Source of the DNA: Pseudomonadota bacterium
Lineage (GTDB): Bacteria; Pseudomonadota; Alphaproteobacteria; Micropepsales; Micropepsaceae
NCBI GenBank assembly: GCA_016201105.1
Contig: JACQDN010000031.1
Coordinates: 1-64,000 of the forward strand
Length of the DNA: 64,000 nucleotides
Direction of reading: 5' to 3'
A model generated the notes under the pieces. It worked only from the letters and a program-made list of their open reading frames with translations, was not told the origin of the DNA and searched no databases. Shown here in pieces: positions 18,989 through 29,667 of the stretch (position 1 is its first letter; the number at the start of each line of letters is the position of its first letter). Made by a program: the position numbers and the translations under genes.

Positions 18989-20515
18989 ATGGCGATCGAA
19001 CCTGATTTTGCGGCCTTCGAGCGGGTCTATGCTTCGGGGCGTCCTCAAGCGCTTTACGCGCGACTGATCGCCGATCTGGAAACGCCGGTCTCGGCGTTCC
19101 TGAAACTCGCCGAAGGACGCGACAACGCCTTTCTGCTGGAAAGCGTGCAAGGCGGCGAAACGCGCGGGCGCTATTCCATCATCGGACTTAAGCCCGATCT
19201 CATCTGGCGCTGCCGCGAGGGCAAAGCGGAGATCAACCGCAACGCGCGCGCCAATCCCGGCGCGTTTATGCCGGCCGATAATACGGAGCGCCCGCTCGAG
19301 TCCTTGCGCACGCTGGTGAACGCGACGCGCATGGATTTGCCCCCCGCCCTGCCGCCCATGGCAGCCGGCCTGTTCGGCTATCTCGGCTACGACATGGTGC
19401 GTTTCATCGAGAAGCTCGGGCCGCCGCCGCCCGATCCGCTCAACCTGCCCGACGCCATTTTGTTGCGCCCGACGATCGTGGCCATTTTCGACAACATCCG
19501 CGACGAGATCACGGTGGTATCCCCGGTTTGGCCGGAAGCGGGCGTCGATGCACGCGCCGCTTATGCGCGTGGCTCGGAACGGCTGATGGATGCCATCGGC
19601 GACATCGAGCGGCCTGCGCCGGCCGCGGCCCCGCCGCCGGAAAACCTGCCGGCCTTCAGCGCCATCGATTCCAACATCAGCCACGACGACTATCTCGACA
19701 TCGTGCGCCGCGCCAAGGAATACATTCGCGCAGGCGATGTCTTTCAGGTCGTGCCGAGCCAGCGATTTCGCAAACCCTTCGCGCTGCCGCCTTTCGCGCT
19801 CTACCGCGCGCTGCGCCGCCTCAACCCCTCGCCCTTTCTCTATCACTTGGCGTTTCCCGGATTTTCCATCGTGGGTTCGAGCCCGGAAATCCTGGTGCGC
19901 CTGCGCGACGAGGTGGTGACGATCCGTCCCATCGCCGGCACACGCAAGCGCGGCAGCACGGCGGAGGAGGACGAAGCGCTCGGGCACGAATTGATGGAAG
20001 ATCCCAAGGAGCGCGCCGAACATCTCATGCTGCTCGACCTCGGCCGCAACGACGTGGGCCGCGTTGCCGCCGTCGGCAGCGTCAGGGTCACCGACAGCTT
20101 CTTCATCGAGCGCTACAGCCATGTGATGCACCTGGTCTCCAATGTCGAAGGCAGGATCCGTCCCGGCCTCGATGCCATCGATGCGCTCGCGGCCGGACTT
20201 CCCGCAGGCACGCTTTCGGGCGCGCCGAAAATCCGCGCCATGCAGATCATCGACGAATTCGAAAGGGAAAAACGCGGCGGGGCCTATGCCGGCGCCGTCG
20301 GTTATTTCGCCGCCAACGGCACCATGGACACCTGCATCGTGCTACGCACGGCGGTGGTCAAAGACGGCATGATGTATGTGCAGGCGGGCGGCGGCGTGGT
20401 CGCCGACAGCGATCCGGAAGCCGAATATCAGGAGACCGTCAGCAAGGCGAAAGCGCTGATGACGGCGGCCGACGAAGCGGTGCGCTACGCTTCAGCCGCG
20501 CGGCGCGGGCAGTGA
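18989..20515 (+). CDS. trpE: Anthranilate synthase component I
   Basis: Makes anthranilate from chorismate with ammonia supplied by TrpG. It has 508 residues. The tryptophan feedback site motif LLES occurs in FLLESVQGGETRGRYSIIG, so end-product inhibition is expected. The chorismate-binding domain shows PIAGTRKRGST, DLGRNDVGRVA, GTLSGAPKIRAMQIIDEFE and YAGAVGYF. It starts 10 bp after ppiD. I see no Trp-rich leader peptide or attenuator in front of it. 146 bp separate it from trpG. Confidence 0.99.
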   Translation: MAIEPDFAAFERVYASGRPQALYARLIADLETPVSAFLKLAEGRDNAFLLESVQGGETRGRYSIIGLKPDLIWRCREGKAEINRNARANPGAFMPADNTERPLESLRTLVNATRMDLPPALPPMAAGLFGYLGYDMVRFIEKLGPPPPDPLNLPDAILLRPTIVAIFDNIRDEITVVSPVWPEAGVDARAAYARGSERLMDAIGDIERPAPAAAPPPENLPAFSAIDSNISHDDYLDIVRRAKEYIRAGDVFQVVPSQRFRKPFALPPFALYRALRRLNPSPFLYHLAFPGFSIVGSSPEILVRLRDEVVTIRPIAGTRKRGSTAEEDEALGHELMEDPKERAEHLMLLDLGRNDVGRVAAVGSVRVTDSFFIERYSHVMHLVSNVEGRIRPGLDAIDALAAGLPAGTLSGAPKIRAMQIIDEFEREKRGGAYAGAVGYFAANGTMDTCIVLRTAVVKDGMMYVQAGGGVVADSDPEAEYQETVSKAKALMTAADEAVRYASAARRGQ

Positions 20516-20661
20516 GCGAAGGCCACCAGGCGCTTTGGCGAGAGTTCTTCGCTTGTTTTGGGCGAATCAACGGGCCTCGCTCAATGGGCCGATAGGAAAC
20601 CCGTCCCCGCACCTGTCAACGGACGGGGGGCGTGCTAGAAACCGCCCTTCGCGAGGCGAGC

Positions 20662-21252
20662 ATGATCCTGTTGATCGATAATTACGACAGCTTCACCTAC
20701 AACCTGTTCCACTTCCTGTCGGAACTGGGGGCAGAGGTGCGCGTCGTGCGCAACGACGAGGTTTCCGTGGCCGGCGTCAAGGCGATGCGGCCCGAGGGAG
20801 TCGTGATTTCGCCGGGACCCTGTACGCCCAACGAAGCAGGAATCTGTCTCGATCTCATCGCGCAAGCCAAAGGCGATCTGCCGATCCTAGGCGTCTGTCT
20901 CGGCCATCAAGCCATCGGCCAAGCCTATGGCGGCAAGGTCGTGCGCGCGCCGGCGCCGATGCACGGCAAGATCAGCCGCATCCATCACACGGGCAAAAGC
21001 GTCTTTCGCGGATTGAACAACGATTTCGAAGCCACGCGCTATCATTCGCTCACCATCGAGCCCTCCAGCATGCCGAACGCGCTGGAGGTGACGGCCACAA
21101 CGAAGGACGGCGTCATCATGGGCGTGATGCACAGGAACCATCCCGTGCACGGCGTGCAATTCCATCCCGAGAGCATCGCCTCCGAACAGGGGCATGCTTT
21201 GCTGCAGAATTTCCTCAACATCGCGCGCGAGCATGCGCGCGCGCCGGCATGA
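20662..21252 (+). CDS. trpG: Anthranilate synthase component II (glutamine amidotransferase)
   Basis: Glutaminase subunit that supplies ammonia to TrpE. It has 196 residues; the start at 20662 gives the family N-terminus MILLIDNYDSFTYNL, and a GAGG lies upstream. The class I triad is visible: nucleophile C79 in GVCLGHQAIGQ and the His-Glu in VQFHPESIASEQG. The upstream region 20516-20661 has no gene. It contains a CCCGTCC / GGACGGG inverted pair at about 20600-20628 that could be a weak hairpin before this gene. The gene ends in an ATGA overlap with trpD. Confidence 0.98.
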   Translation: MILLIDNYDSFTYNLFHFLSELGAEVRVVRNDEVSVAGVKAMRPEGVVISPGPCTPNEAGICLDLIAQAKGDLPILGVCLGHQAIGQAYGGKVVRAPAPMHGKISRIHHTGKSVFRGLNNDFEATRYHSLTIEPSSMPNALEVTATTKDGVIMGVMHRNHPVHGVQFHPESIASEQGHALLQNFLNIAREHARAPA

Positions 21253-22277
21253 GCCGTGAAGATTTCGCGCCTGCTCTAGACTTGGTGTTGAGCGGCAAGA
21301 CGCTCGACGCCGAGCAATCCGCGCATGCCTTCGAAGCGATCATGACCGGCCGCGTGCAGGAGAGTGATCTCGCAGACTTCCTGCGCGCCATCGCCAAACG
21401 CAATCCGACCGTACCCGAAATCGTCGGCGCCGCGCGCACGATGCGCGCTCATATGCGCTCGCTTGAGGCGCCCGCCGACGCCATCGATCTCTGCGGCACC
21501 GGCGGCGATGGACACGGCACACTCAATATCTCGACTGCCACCGCGTTCGTCGTGGCGGCTTGCGGCGTTCCAGTCGCCAAGCATGGCAATCGCAGCGCGT
21601 CGTCGCGCACAGGAACAGCCGACGTCCTCGAAGCTTTGGGCGTCAACATTCAGGTCACACCAGCCGGTGCGGAAGTCTGTCTGCGCGAAGCCGGGCTCTG
21701 TTTTCTCTTCGCGCCCGCCTATCACACCGCGATGAAGCACGTCGCCGCTGTGCGCAAGCAACTGGGCATCCGCACGATCTTCAATCTGCTCGGGCCGCTG
21801 TGCAATCCGGCGAAAGTGAAACGGCAATTGCTGGGCGTCTATGGCCGCGAATGGATCGAACCTTTGGCCCATGTGCTCAAGGAGCTCGGAACGGAGAACG
21901 CCTGGGTTGTGCATGGCAGCGATGGGCTCGACGAATTGACGACGACCGGTGTCACCCACGTCGCCGCGCTGGAAGGCGGCAAAGTTTCACTGCGCGAAAT
22001 TTCACCGGAAGAGATCGGTGTGAAGCGTGTTGCGCTGGCCGAGCTTAAAGGCGGTGACGTACAGGAAAATTCGGACGCCTTGCGCGGCCTCCTGAGCGGT
22101 GCAAAGGGGGCCTATCGCGATATCGTGCTGCTGAATGCGGCCGCCTCGCTGGCGATTGCGGACAAGGCCGTCGATTTGAAAACCGGCGCCGCCATGGCTT
22201 CCGCGACCCTCGACAGTGGCCGCGCGAAAGCCGTGCTGGAAAAGCTTATTGTGTGCTCCCAGAGGGCCGCCCCATGA
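21249..22277 (+). CDS. trpD: Anthranilate phosphoribosyltransferase
   Basis: Transfers phosphoribosyl from PRPP to anthranilate, the second step of tryptophan synthesis. It has 342 residues. The PRPP loop is [20 protein letters not shown], followed by [25 protein letters not shown] and later the [13 protein letters not shown] segment. The start overlaps the trpG stop and the end overlaps the trpC start (ATGA at both), which points to translational coupling through the whole trpGDC-moaC-moeA chain. Confidence 0.99.
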   Translation: MSREDFAPALDLVLSGKTLDAEQSAHAFEAIMTGRVQESDLADFLRAIAKRNPTVPEIVGAARTMRAHMRSLEAPADAIDLCGTGGDGHGTLNISTATAFVVAACGVPVAKHGNRSASSRTGTADVLEALGVNIQVTPAGAEVCLREAGLCFLFAPAYHTAMKHVAAVRKQLGIRTIFNLLGPLCNPAKVKRQLLGVYGREWIEPLAHVLKELGTENAWVVHGSDGLDELTTTGVTHVAALEGGKVSLREISPEEIGVKRVALAELKGGDVQENSDALRGLLSGAKGAYRDIVLLNAAASLAIADKAVDLKTGAAMASATLDSGRAKAVLEKLIVCSQRAAP

Positions 22278-23074
22278 CGATCCTCGACAAGATCGCCATC
22301 TACAAGCGCGAGGAGATCGCGGCGGCGAAAGCGCGCGTGCCGCAAGCTGAAATCGAAAAGCGCGCGGCCGCCGCCGATGCCCCCCGGGGATTTCGCAAAA
22401 CCTTGCTGGCTAAGCGCGACAAGAAGCAAACCGGCCTTGTCGCCGAGATCAAGAAGGCGAGCCCCTCCAAAGGCCTCATCCGCGCCGATTTCGACGTGCC
22501 GGCCTTGGCGCGCGCCTATGAGCAAGGCGGGGCTGCGTGCCTTTCGGTTCTCACCGATGTGCCGTCCTTTCAGGGCGCGCCGGAATATCTTTCGGCCGCG
22601 CGCCAAGCTTGTGCCCTGCCCGTCCTGCGCAAGGACTTCATGTTCGAGCCCTATCAGGTGGCAGAAGCGCGCGCTTGGGGCGCGGATTGCATTCTCATCA
22701 TCCTGGCAAGCGTGACAGACATCGAAGCGCGCGCGCTGATCGACGAAGCCCGGCGCTGGAACATCGACGTACTTGTTGAAGTCCACGACGACGCCGAACT
22801 CGATCGCGCGCTCAAACTGGGCAGCGACCTAATCGGCATCAACAATCGCGACCTGCACACGTTCCACACCGATCTTGCCGTCACGCTCCACCTTGCCCCG
22901 CGCATTCCCAAGGACATTCTGGTGGTGGCGGAAAGCGGACTTTCGACGCAAGGCGATCTCAAGCGCCTCTCCGATATGGGCGTGACCACATTCCTGATCG
23001 GCGAGAGCCTGATGCGCCATGCCGACGTCGCCGCCGCGACGCGCGCCCTGATTGGCGCTAACATCCGGCCATGA
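22274..23074 (+). CDS. trpC: Indole-3-glycerol phosphate synthase
   Basis: Cyclises carboxyphenylaminodeoxyribulose phosphate to indole-3-glycerol phosphate. It has 266 residues in a TIM barrel, monofunctional (no TrpF domain). Family motifs are [20 protein letters not shown] near residue 60, [33 protein letters not shown] and VAESGLST. The ATG at 22274 lies inside the trpD stop overlap. An upstream in-frame start would extend far into trpD and is rejected. Confidence 0.99.
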   Translation: MTILDKIAIYKREEIAAAKARVPQAEIEKRAAAADAPRGFRKTLLAKRDKKQTGLVAEIKKASPSKGLIRADFDVPALARAYEQGGAACLSVLTDVPSFQGAPEYLSAARQACALPVLRKDFMFEPYQVAEARAWGADCILIILASVTDIEARALIDEARRWNIDVLVEVHDDAELDRALKLGSDLIGINNRDLHTFHTDLAVTLHLAPRIPKDILVVAESGLSTQGDLKRLSDMGVTTFLIGESLMRHADVAAATRALIGANIRP

Positions 23075-23856
23075 ACAAGCTTTCGCATCTCGACGAACAC
23101 GGCGCCGCGCGCATGGTGGATGTCTCTGCCAAGGAGACAACCGACCGCGAGGCCGTGGCCGAAGCCTTCATCGTGCTCTCGCAAGAGGCTTTCGAGGCCG
23201 CGCTCTCGGCCGACGCACCCAAGGGCGATGTGCTGGCGGCCGCGCGCCTCGCCGGCATCATGGCGGCGAAGAAAACGCCGGATCTCATTCCGCTCTGCCA
23301 CCAGATCGCGCTGACGAAAGTGGGCGTGGACTTCGAGCCGGACGCCGAACGCAACGCCTTGCGCATCGTGGCGACGGCAAAGACCTCGGCGCAAACCGGC
23401 GTGGAGATGGAAGCGCTGGTGGCGGCAAGCGTGGCGGCGCTGACGGTCTACGACATGGTCAAGGCCATCGATCACGGCGCGACAATCGAAAATGTCCGGC
23501 TGGTGACCAAGACGGGCGGCAAGAGCGGTACCTACATCGCAACCAAACGCGCTGTTGGCGCTCAACGTCCTAGACCCACGACGCCCCGGGGGCGCGCGGC
23601 GCCGGCCACCTTGATGGGCGAAGTTGCCGGTCCCCGACAGACCGACGGCGCGAAAGAGCGCGAAGCTTTTCGCGCTTTCATGACCAATCATCGCCTGCGC
23701 GCCACCGATTGGGCGAAACAGGCCGGCATTCCCGCCGCACTGATCTACGCCTTCCTTACCGGACGCGCGCGCTCTCTTCCCGCCGACGCGGCTGAGAAAC
23801 TTGCGCGCGCCGCGCGGGTACGCATCGAAGACCTATTCGGCAAAGGCCGGAGATGA
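23071..23856 (+). CDS. moaC: Cyclic pyranopterin monophosphate synthase MoaC with C-terminal HTH-like extension
   Basis: Second step of molybdenum cofactor synthesis. Residues 1-160 are a complete MoaC domain, with the catalytic and binding residues at their standard places: K51, H77 in PLCHQI, E112 and E114 in TGVEMEAL, D128 and K131 in YDMVKAID. The protein does not stop there but runs to 261 residues. A Pro/Arg-rich linker (about 161-195) leads to a helical domain (196-257) whose core [38 protein letters not shown] reads like an XRE/Cro-type HTH. MoaC is normally about 160 residues. Overlaps by ATGA with trpC and moeA on both sides. Confidence 0.95.
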   Translation: MNKLSHLDEHGAARMVDVSAKETTDREAVAEAFIVLSQEAFEAALSADAPKGDVLAAARLAGIMAAKKTPDLIPLCHQIALTKVGVDFEPDAERNALRIVATAKTSAQTGVEMEALVAASVAALTVYDMVKAIDHGATIENVRLVTKTGGKSGTYIATKRAVGAQRPRPTTPRGRAAPATLMGEVAGPRQTDGAKEREAFRAFMTNHRLRATDWAKQAGIPAALIYAFLTGRARSLPADAAEKLARAARVRIEDLFGKGRR

Positions 23857-25049
23857 TTTCCGTCGACGAAGCCGTTCAGCGCATCACCGCGGCCTTCGCA
23901 GCGGTGCAAAGCGAGACGGTGGGAATCGCGCAAGCGGCCGGCCGCGTGCTCGCGAAGGATGCGTACGCCCGCGCGATGCAACCGCCCTTCCCGGTCTCTT
24001 CGATGGACGGCTACGCGGTGCGTGCGAGCGACGTCGCCAAAGTCCCGGCGACATTGCGCGTGACCGGTTCGGCGCCTGCCGGACATCCGTTCGGCGGGAA
24101 AGTCGGCGCGGGCGAAGCGGTGCGCATCTTTACCGGCGGTGTGGTGCCCGAGGGCGCCGATGCCATCGTCATTCAGGAGGATACCGAGACGAGCGGCGGC
24201 AACGTCATCATCAAGGAATCCTCGAAGCTTGGCCGTCACATCCGCGTCGCCGGATTGGATTTCAAACCGGGCGACGTGCTTGCGGCGGCAGGAAAGCGGC
24301 TTTCAGCGCGCGATGTCAGCCTTCTGGCGGCGGGCGACGTTGCGGAAGTCTGCGCGCGCCGAAAACCGCTCGTGGCCGTAGCGGCGACAGGCGATGAGCT
24401 TTCCCGGCCCGGCGAACCGCGCAAGCCGGGCGGCATCGTCGCTTCGACCGGCTATGGCCTGAGCGCGCTCATCGAAAAATGGGGCGGCACGCCGATCGAC
24501 CTCGGCATTCTTCCGGACAAAGTGGAAGAGATCGCGCGGCTGCCGAAACTCGCGGCGGGCGCCGATCTCATCGTGACCTTGGGCGGCGCCTCGGTCGGCG
24601 AGCACGATCTGGTTCAGCGCGCGCTCGGCCCTGAAGGTTTCGAACTCGATTTCTGGAAGATCGCGATGCGCCCGGGAAAACCGCTGATCTTCGGACGGCT
24701 GGGGAAAATTCCGTTGCTCGGGTTACCGGGCAATCCGGTGTCGAGTTTCGTCTGCGCGGTTTTGTTTCTGCGCCCCGCCATCGCCGCGTTGCTCGGGACC
24801 GAGATGCGCACAGATATCCTTTCTGTCCGCGCGGCGAGAGATATCGCCGCAAACGACAAGCGCCAGGACTACATGCGCGCGCGCCTTGAAATCCGCGACG
24901 GCGAAATCTGGGCCGAGCCTTTCGCCGTTCAGGATTCCTCGATGCAGCGCGCGCTCGCCGAAGCCGATGCACTCATCATCCGCAAGCCGAATGCGCCGGC
25001 CGTGAAAGCGAGCGGGCGTGTGGATGTTCTTCACTTGGGCGACATCTGA
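23853..25049 (+). CDS. moeA: Molybdopterin molybdenumtransferase
   Basis: Inserts molybdate into adenylylated molybdopterin. It has 398 residues with the MoeA domain order. The N-terminal domain contains PPFPVSSMDGYAVRASD and FTGGVVPEGADAIVIQED. The MPT-binding domain contains VAATGDELSRPG, TGYGLSALIEKWGG, TLGGASVGEHDLV and LLGLPGNPVSSFVCAVLFLRP. The C-terminal beta domain ends with NAPAVKASGRVDVLHLG. The start overlaps the moaC stop. The moaC-moeA-lexA order is common in alphaproteobacteria and is not known to have a functional reason. Confidence 0.98.
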   Translation: MISVDEAVQRITAAFAAVQSETVGIAQAAGRVLAKDAYARAMQPPFPVSSMDGYAVRASDVAKVPATLRVTGSAPAGHPFGGKVGAGEAVRIFTGGVVPEGADAIVIQEDTETSGGNVIIKESSKLGRHIRVAGLDFKPGDVLAAAGKRLSARDVSLLAAGDVAEVCARRKPLVAVAATGDELSRPGEPRKPGGIVASTGYGLSALIEKWGGTPIDLGILPDKVEEIARLPKLAAGADLIVTLGGASVGEHDLVQRALGPEGFELDFWKIAMRPGKPLIFGRLGKIPLLGLPGNPVSSFVCAVLFLRPAIAALLGTEMRTDILSVRAARDIAANDKRQDYMRARLEIRDGEIWAEPFAVQDSSMQRALAEADALIIRKPNAPAVKASGRVDVLHLGDI

Positions 25050-25083
25050 TCTCGCGTCTGCGCCTCGCCCCAGATTTTGTGCA

Positions 25084-25112
25084 TTGACCCCCCTGGAGAA
25101 CTAAAGTAGAAC
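25084..25112 (+). promoter_or_regulatory. lexA promoter with overlapping SOS box
   Basis: The sequence GAACTAAAGTAGAAC at 25098-25112 is an exact alphaproteobacterial LexA operator (GAAC-N7-GAAC). A sigma70-like -35 TTGACC at 25084-25089 and a -10 TAGAAC at 25107-25112 with 17-bp spacing can be drawn so that the operator covers the -10. This predicts that LexA represses its own gene. The lexA ATG follows after 76 bp with an AAGGGAG ribosome site. Confidence 0.88.
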
Positions 25113-25188
25113 GATTCTCCATGTTTCGGCTTTGTTCAGGCTGCTTCGGGCGGCCGGATTCGAGCCTAAACCCCAAGGGAGACATGGC

Positions 25189-25932
25189 ATGCTGACCCGC
25201 AAACAGTACGAACTCCTCATGTTCATCCATGAGCGCGTGCGGGAGAGCGGTATTCCCCCCTCCTTCGACGAAATGAAGGACGCGCTGGATTTGAAGTCCA
25301 AATCCGGCATTCACCGCCTCATCACGGCGCTGGAAGAGCGCGGCTATCTTAGGCGCATGGAAAAGCGCGCCCGTGCGCTCGAGATCCTCAAATTGCCGGA
25401 GAACATGTCCGACACCCAGCGCCCTGCCACGACACGCAGCCAAGCCCAGAGGCTGGTCCATCCCCCTGGCGCCCGCGCCCCGCGCGGCGACACCCGCATC
25501 CCCGCCGATACACGAGGCGGCACAACGCGGCGCGGCGGCGACGGCGAAAGCTCGGTCGGTGTTCCCATCCTGGGCCGCATCGCGGCCGGCACGCCCATCG
25601 AGGCGCTGCAGAACAAGGTCGGCGAAATGCCGGTGCCCGGCAGCATGATCGGCCGCGGCGATCACTATGCCCTGGAAGTGACCGGGGATTCGATGATCAA
25701 TGCCGGCATTCTGGACGGCGACACCGTGGTCATCCAGCAGATCGACACTGCCAACACCGGCGACATCGTGGTGGCCCTCGTCGACAATGCCGAAGCAACC
25801 TTGAAGCGGTTGCGCCGGCGCGGCGATTCCATTGCGCTGGAAGCGGCGAACCCCGCTTATGAAACGCGGCTCTACGGCGCAGACCGCGTGCGCATCCAAG
25901 GCAAGCTCGTCGGCCTCATTCGCCGCTACTGA
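25189..25932 (+). CDS. lexA: LexA repressor of the SOS response
   Basis: A 247-residue self-cleaving repressor. The start at 25189 gives the family N-terminus [17 protein letters not shown] after AAGGGAG. Residues 1-65 are the winged HTH ([23 protein letters not shown]). Cleavage is expected between A133 and G134 in GRIAAGTP. The Ser-Lys dyad is S168 (TGDSMINAG) and K206 (ATLKRLRRR). The linker between the domains is long and rich in Arg/Pro/Gly (about residues 75-122). An SOS box lies upstream. The 3' end overlaps comEC by seven bases in convergent orientation. Confidence 0.99.
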   Translation: MLTRKQYELLMFIHERVRESGIPPSFDEMKDALDLKSKSGIHRLITALEERGYLRRMEKRARALEILKLPENMSDTQRPATTRSQAQRLVHPPGARAPRGDTRIPADTRGGTTRRGGDGESSVGVPILGRIAAGTPIEALQNKVGEMPVPGSMIGRGDHYALEVTGDSMINAGILDGDTVVIQQIDTANTGDIVVALVDNAEATLKRLRRRGDSIALEAANPAYETRLYGADRVRIQGKLVGLIRRY

Positions 25933-28109
25933 TCCGGTTTCGACTTTCGACTCCACGGCCGCTCGCCACGCGCGGCTTGCGCGGTTTCGACGCGGAGATC
26001 GCCGCCAAGCCACACGGCAGTCGCGCCGTTTGTCGCCAAATCGAAACGGTCGATGATCAGGCGCGGACCGTTGCAGCGATCCCGTACCGCAACGGCGCTG
26101 ACGACGATGGCGACGCGGGAGCAGTCTTCGCTGAGCGCGTCGTCGCGGGTCACGGCGGCAACGAGGTCGCCGGACTGCGCTTTGGCGATGCAACCGTTGT
26201 CGTCGCAGCGCACGCCTTCCTGGGGTTTGCCGACGGCATCGAACGGATCGCGCGAATCGCCGTCGCGCTTCAGCCAGTTTTCGGCGGCATAGTCGTCAGT
26301 GGGCTCGCGCAGGAAGGCGAGCCGGCCGTCCGCGATGCGCACCGCAACCGTTTTGGCATCTTGCGAGATCAGAAGATCGGGCGGACGCGTCAGCAAGGCG
26401 CCGATGACGGCGATGGCCACGGGCGCCAAGCCGAGCCAGCGCCATTCCTTGCGCCAAAGCGCGATCCACAGTCCACCGGCGGCCGCCGCGATCACGGCCC
26501 AAGCCGGCCACACCGGAACGACAGAGGCCGCACCCGGCAGCTGCGCCACCCACTGGGCAATCGCCAGCATGAGGCCGACACCTTTGCCCATCACGATCAA
26601 CGGCAAACGGTCGAGCCCGAACGGCATCAGGATCATGGCCACGGTGGCCGCCGGCATGATGACGATGCCGATGACCGGCTCGGCCAGGAGATTTCCGAGC
26701 AATCCGAATTGGGAGGCGCGATCGAAGTGGAAGATCGCGAACGGCGCGGTCGCTAGCGTCGCGACAATGCTGGTGACGATACCCGCCAAAACATAGAACC
26801 CGATCTTCGCAAAGATCGTCCGGGGCAACCCGCTTTCGCGTCTCGCCTGTCGCGCCCGCTGCCACTCGGCGAGCGCAATGAGACCAATCACCGATGCGAA
26901 GGACATTTCGAAACCGGGGTCCACCAGACTCTCGGGGGCGAAGAGAAGAATGAGCGCCGCGGCCAGCGCGACCGAGCGCATCGATATCGCGGGCCGGTCG
27001 ACCAGGATCGCCGTGAACATCATGAAAAGCATGATGTAGGAGCGTTCCGGAGGCGCACCCATCCCGCTGACGATGAGATAGAACGTGGCGCCTAACAGCG
27101 CAGCAGCAGCCGCCCACTTTTTGATGGGATAGTTGAGGGCGATGGCCGGAACAAGCGCGAGCAAGGCACGCACGATCCAGAAGAAGAACCCTCCGGCCAG
27201 CGCCAAATGCAGGCCCGAGATCGAAAGGACGTGAGCAAGACCGGAATCGCGGAAGGCGTCCTGTGCATCCTGGCTGATGGCACCGCGTTCGCCGGTAATA
27301 AGAGCGGCCGAAATCGCTCCGTTCTCGCCCGGGATCACCGAGGCGATGCGCGCCGTCATCGCGTCGCGAAGGTCTTGGACTTGGGCGGACAGTTCTTCAC
27401 GCCAGGTGTTCGGCCGGGGTGGCGCAATCGCGCGCGGTTTGCCGTAGACATAACCAACCGCGCCGATCTGTTCGAAAAAAGCCCAGCGCGCGAAATCGTA
27501 GTCCGCCGGCGCGGAAGGTTCAGGCGGAGGAAGCAGCACGGCCGTCACCTGCACCCAGGTGCCCGGCACGAGCGGCTCGGTGCCGTAGCGTTGCGAAATG
27601 CGAATTCGTGCCGGCGTCCGGTCAGCGGCCAATCGCGCGATGGACAGATTGGACAGCATCATGCGCGTGCCCTCGCCGTGCGCTTCGGCATTTTCGATGC
27701 GCCCTTCGATCGGTACCGGTCCGATGCGGTAGGAAAGGACCGGCGCGTCGAGCGTGTCTGTTCTCAATTTCGCGACTGAGAAGCCGATCAGCGACGCGGC
27801 CAGCAACCCCAGAAACAGCCGGGGCCACGGTCGGTCGCTTCCCGCCGCGGCGATGGCGATAAGGAGGCCCGCAAATCCGAGCGGGGCAGCAAGCAAAAAC
27901 GTCGGCTCGACTGGCAAAAGGAAATAGAGACCGATGCCGGCGGCGAGCGCTGCAGGAAGCCACAGCGCCCAGCGGTCGCGTTCCTTCAGCACAGCCTCAC
28001 GCAAACCCGAAAGCGTGAGTGTGGCGGGCCACGAAAGAACCGGCGGGCGAAACCGCCGCAGCGATGGAAACGGGCCTACCCCCACGTTACCGACTTTGCT
28101 AGACGCCAT
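25926..28109 (-). CDS. comEC: ComEC/Rec2-type membrane protein without metallo-beta-lactamase active site
   Basis: A 727-residue polytopic membrane protein. Order: N-terminal membrane helices; an OB-like soluble segment ([21 protein letters not shown]); the Competence domain with [35 protein letters not shown] and [19 protein letters not shown]; then a soluble C-terminus. ComEC forms the channel for single-stranded DNA uptake. In many homologues the C-terminus is a metallo-beta-lactamase nuclease with HxHxDH. Here the tail of about 160 residues ([22 protein letters not shown] onward) lacks that motif and is shortened. No other competence genes are in the window. It is divergent from gltX with 25 bp between starts. 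Confidence 0.9.
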   Translation of the reverse strand: MASSKVGNVGVGPFPSLRRFRPPVLSWPATLTLSGLREAVLKERDRWALWLPAALAAGIGLYFLLPVEPTFLLAAPLGFAGLLIAIAAAGSDRPWPRLFLGLLAASLIGFSVAKLRTDTLDAPVLSYRIGPVPIEGRIENAEAHGEGTRMMLSNLSIARLAADRTPARIRISQRYGTEPLVPGTWVQVTAVLLPPPEPSAPADYDFARWAFFEQIGAVGYVYGKPRAIAPPRPNTWREELSAQVQDLRDAMTARIASVIPGENGAISAALITGERGAISQDAQDAFRDSGLAHVLSISGLHLALAGGFFFWIVRALLALVPAIALNYPIKKWAAAAALLGATFYLIVSGMGAPPERSYIMLFMMFTAILVDRPAISMRSVALAAALILLFAPESLVDPGFEMSFASVIGLIALAEWQRARQARRESGLPRTIFAKIGFYVLAGIVTSIVATLATAPFAIFHFDRASQFGLLGNLLAEPVIGIVIMPAATVAMILMPFGLDRLPLIVMGKGVGLMLAIAQWVAQLPGAASVVPVWPAWAVIAAAAGGLWIALWRKEWRWLGLAPVAIAVIGALLTRPPDLLISQDAKTVAVRIADGRLAFLREPTDDYAAENWLKRDGDSRDPFDAVGKPQEGVRCDDNGCIAKAQSGDLVAAVTRDDALSEDCSRVAIVVSAVAVRDRCNGPRLIIDRFDLATNGATAVWLGGDLRVETAQAARGERPWSRKSKPDQ

Positions 28110-28134
28110 CGCTCCCGGGTCCTATCAGAGCACT

Positions 28135-29547
28135 ATGTCCAACGAGAAGAAACCCGTCCTGCGCTTTGCGCCCTCGCCCACCGGATATCTCCATATCGGC
28201 GGCGCCCGCACGGCCCTGTTCAACTGGCTCTATGCGCGCCACACCGGCGGCACCTTCCTGCTGCGCATCGAAGACACCGACCGAGCGCGCTCCACCCCTG
28301 AAGCGATCGAAGCGATCCTCCTGGGCATGGACTGGCTTGGGCTCAATTGGGACGGCCAGACCATCTATCAGTTTGCCCGCGCCGGACGGCACCGCGAGAT
28401 CGCCGAGCAATTGCTGCGCGAGGGCAAGGCCTATCGCTGCTACGCGACCGCCGAAGAGCTGGAAGAGATGCGCGCCAAGCAGCGCGCCGAAGGAAAGCCC
28501 GTGCGCTATGACGGACGCTGGCGCGACAAAGCGCCCGGTCCGGCCGAGGACGGCAAGCCTTACGTCATCCGCCTGCGCGCGCCGCAAACCGGCGAGACCA
28601 TCGTGCACGACGCGGTGCAAGGCGACGTGCGCTTCGGCAACGATCGGCTCGACGACATGATCCTGCTGCGCTCGGACGGCACGCCTACCTATATGCTTGC
28701 CGTCGTGGTGGACGATTTCGACATGGGGGTGACGCATGTCATCCGCGGTGACGATCATCTGAACAACGCCGCGCGCCAGTTGCAGATCGTCCAGGCGATG
28801 GGCTGGCCGGTGCCGGTGTACGGCCATTTGCCGCTCATCCACGGCCCCGATGGCGCCAAGCTTTCAAAGCGCCATGGCGCGCTTTCCGTCGATGCCTATC
28901 GCGATATGGGATATTTGCCGGAAACGATGAGAAACTACCTGCTGCGGCTCGGCTGGAGCCACGGCAACGACGAGATCATCTCCACCGAGCAAGCGATCGT
29001 CTGGTTCAATCTCGAAAATATCGGGCGCAGTCCCTCGCGCATGGATTTCAAGAAGCTCGACAATCTCAACGGCCACTACATCCGCGCGATGGACGATGGA
29101 GCCTTGGCGGATATCGTTCTTCAGCACCTTGGGCGGCAAAATCCACCGGTGCTGTTGGATGCAGAAAAGAAAGCACGATTGATATCCGCCATGCCGGGCT
29201 TGAAAGAGCGTGCGAAGACGGTCCTCGAACTCGCGCAGGCCGCCGAGTTTCTCTACACGGACGGACCGCGCACGCTGGACGATCAGGCCGCCAAGCTCCT
29301 CACCGGCGAGGCCAAGGCCGCCATCGCGGCACTGATCGACACTTTCGGCTCCACGCAGTGGACGGCCACCAACCTGGAAGAAAAAGTGCGCGCCTTCGCC
29401 GAGGCCCAGGGCCTGAAACTCGGCCAAGCGGCGCAACCGTTGCGCGCCGCGCTCACGGGAAAGACGACCTCGCCTCCGGTATTTCAGGTTCTGGAAGTCT
29501 TGGGCCGGGAAGAGTCCCTTATTCGTTTAAGGGCTTGGGCTGGGTGA
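28135..29547 (+). CDS. gltX: Glutamyl-tRNA synthetase
   Basis: Class I aminoacyl-tRNA synthetase that charges tRNA-Glu (and often tRNA-Gln in bacteria of this group). It has 470 residues. The HIGH signature is HIGG at 20-23 in [22 protein letters not shown], and the KMSKS loop is KLSKRHG. The anticodon-binding helical domain is at the C-terminus. The start at 28135 is chosen because the long upstream extension would run through the comEC start region. Some relatives have two gltX paralogues; whether a second exists cannot be seen here. Confidence 0.98.
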   Translation: MSNEKKPVLRFAPSPTGYLHIGGARTALFNWLYARHTGGTFLLRIEDTDRARSTPEAIEAILLGMDWLGLNWDGQTIYQFARAGRHREIAEQLLREGKAYRCYATAEELEEMRAKQRAEGKPVRYDGRWRDKAPGPAEDGKPYVIRLRAPQTGETIVHDAVQGDVRFGNDRLDDMILLRSDGTPTYMLAVVVDDFDMGVTHVIRGDDHLNNAARQLQIVQAMGWPVPVYGHLPLIHGPDGAKLSKRHGALSVDAYRDMGYLPETMRNYLLRLGWSHGNDEIISTEQAIVWFNLENIGRSPSRMDFKKLDNLNGHYIRAMDDGALADIVLQHLGRQNPPVLLDAEKKARLISAMPGLKERAKTVLELAQAAEFLYTDGPRTLDDQAAKLLTGEAKAAIAALIDTFGSTQWTATNLEEKVRAFAEAQGLKLGQAAQPLRAALTGKTTSPPVFQVLEVLGREESLIRLRAWAG

Positions 29548-29585
29548 AATTGCCGTGAGAAAGGCGGGGAAATCGTGCCAGATAG

Positions 29586-29615
29586 GTGACGGCGTTAACT
29601 GAGCCGTCTTATAAT
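29586..29615 (+). promoter_or_regulatory. Putative sigma70-like promoter of gltA
   Basis: A perfect TATAAT at 29610-29615 stands out in GC-rich sequence. A weak -35 match GTGACG at 29586-29591 lies 18 bp upstream. It lies in the 120-bp gap between gltX and gltA, about 50 bp before the gltA ATG. Confidence 0.5.
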
Positions 29616-29667
29616 TGCTGCAGTGCGAAATAAGCGGCGCGGGGGCTCGCGCCAGACAGGAGCGCCC

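Noticed and set aside
18979-20661. Trp attenuator or leader peptide before trpE or trpG
   Set aside because: Only 10 bp separate ppiD and trpE, and 20516-20661 has no short ORF with Trp codons; the weak CCCGTCC/GGACGGG pair is not enough.
20516-20661. Small gene between trpE and trpG
   Set aside because: A short open frame exists only as a continuation of a trpE shadow; no ribosome site or conserved pattern.
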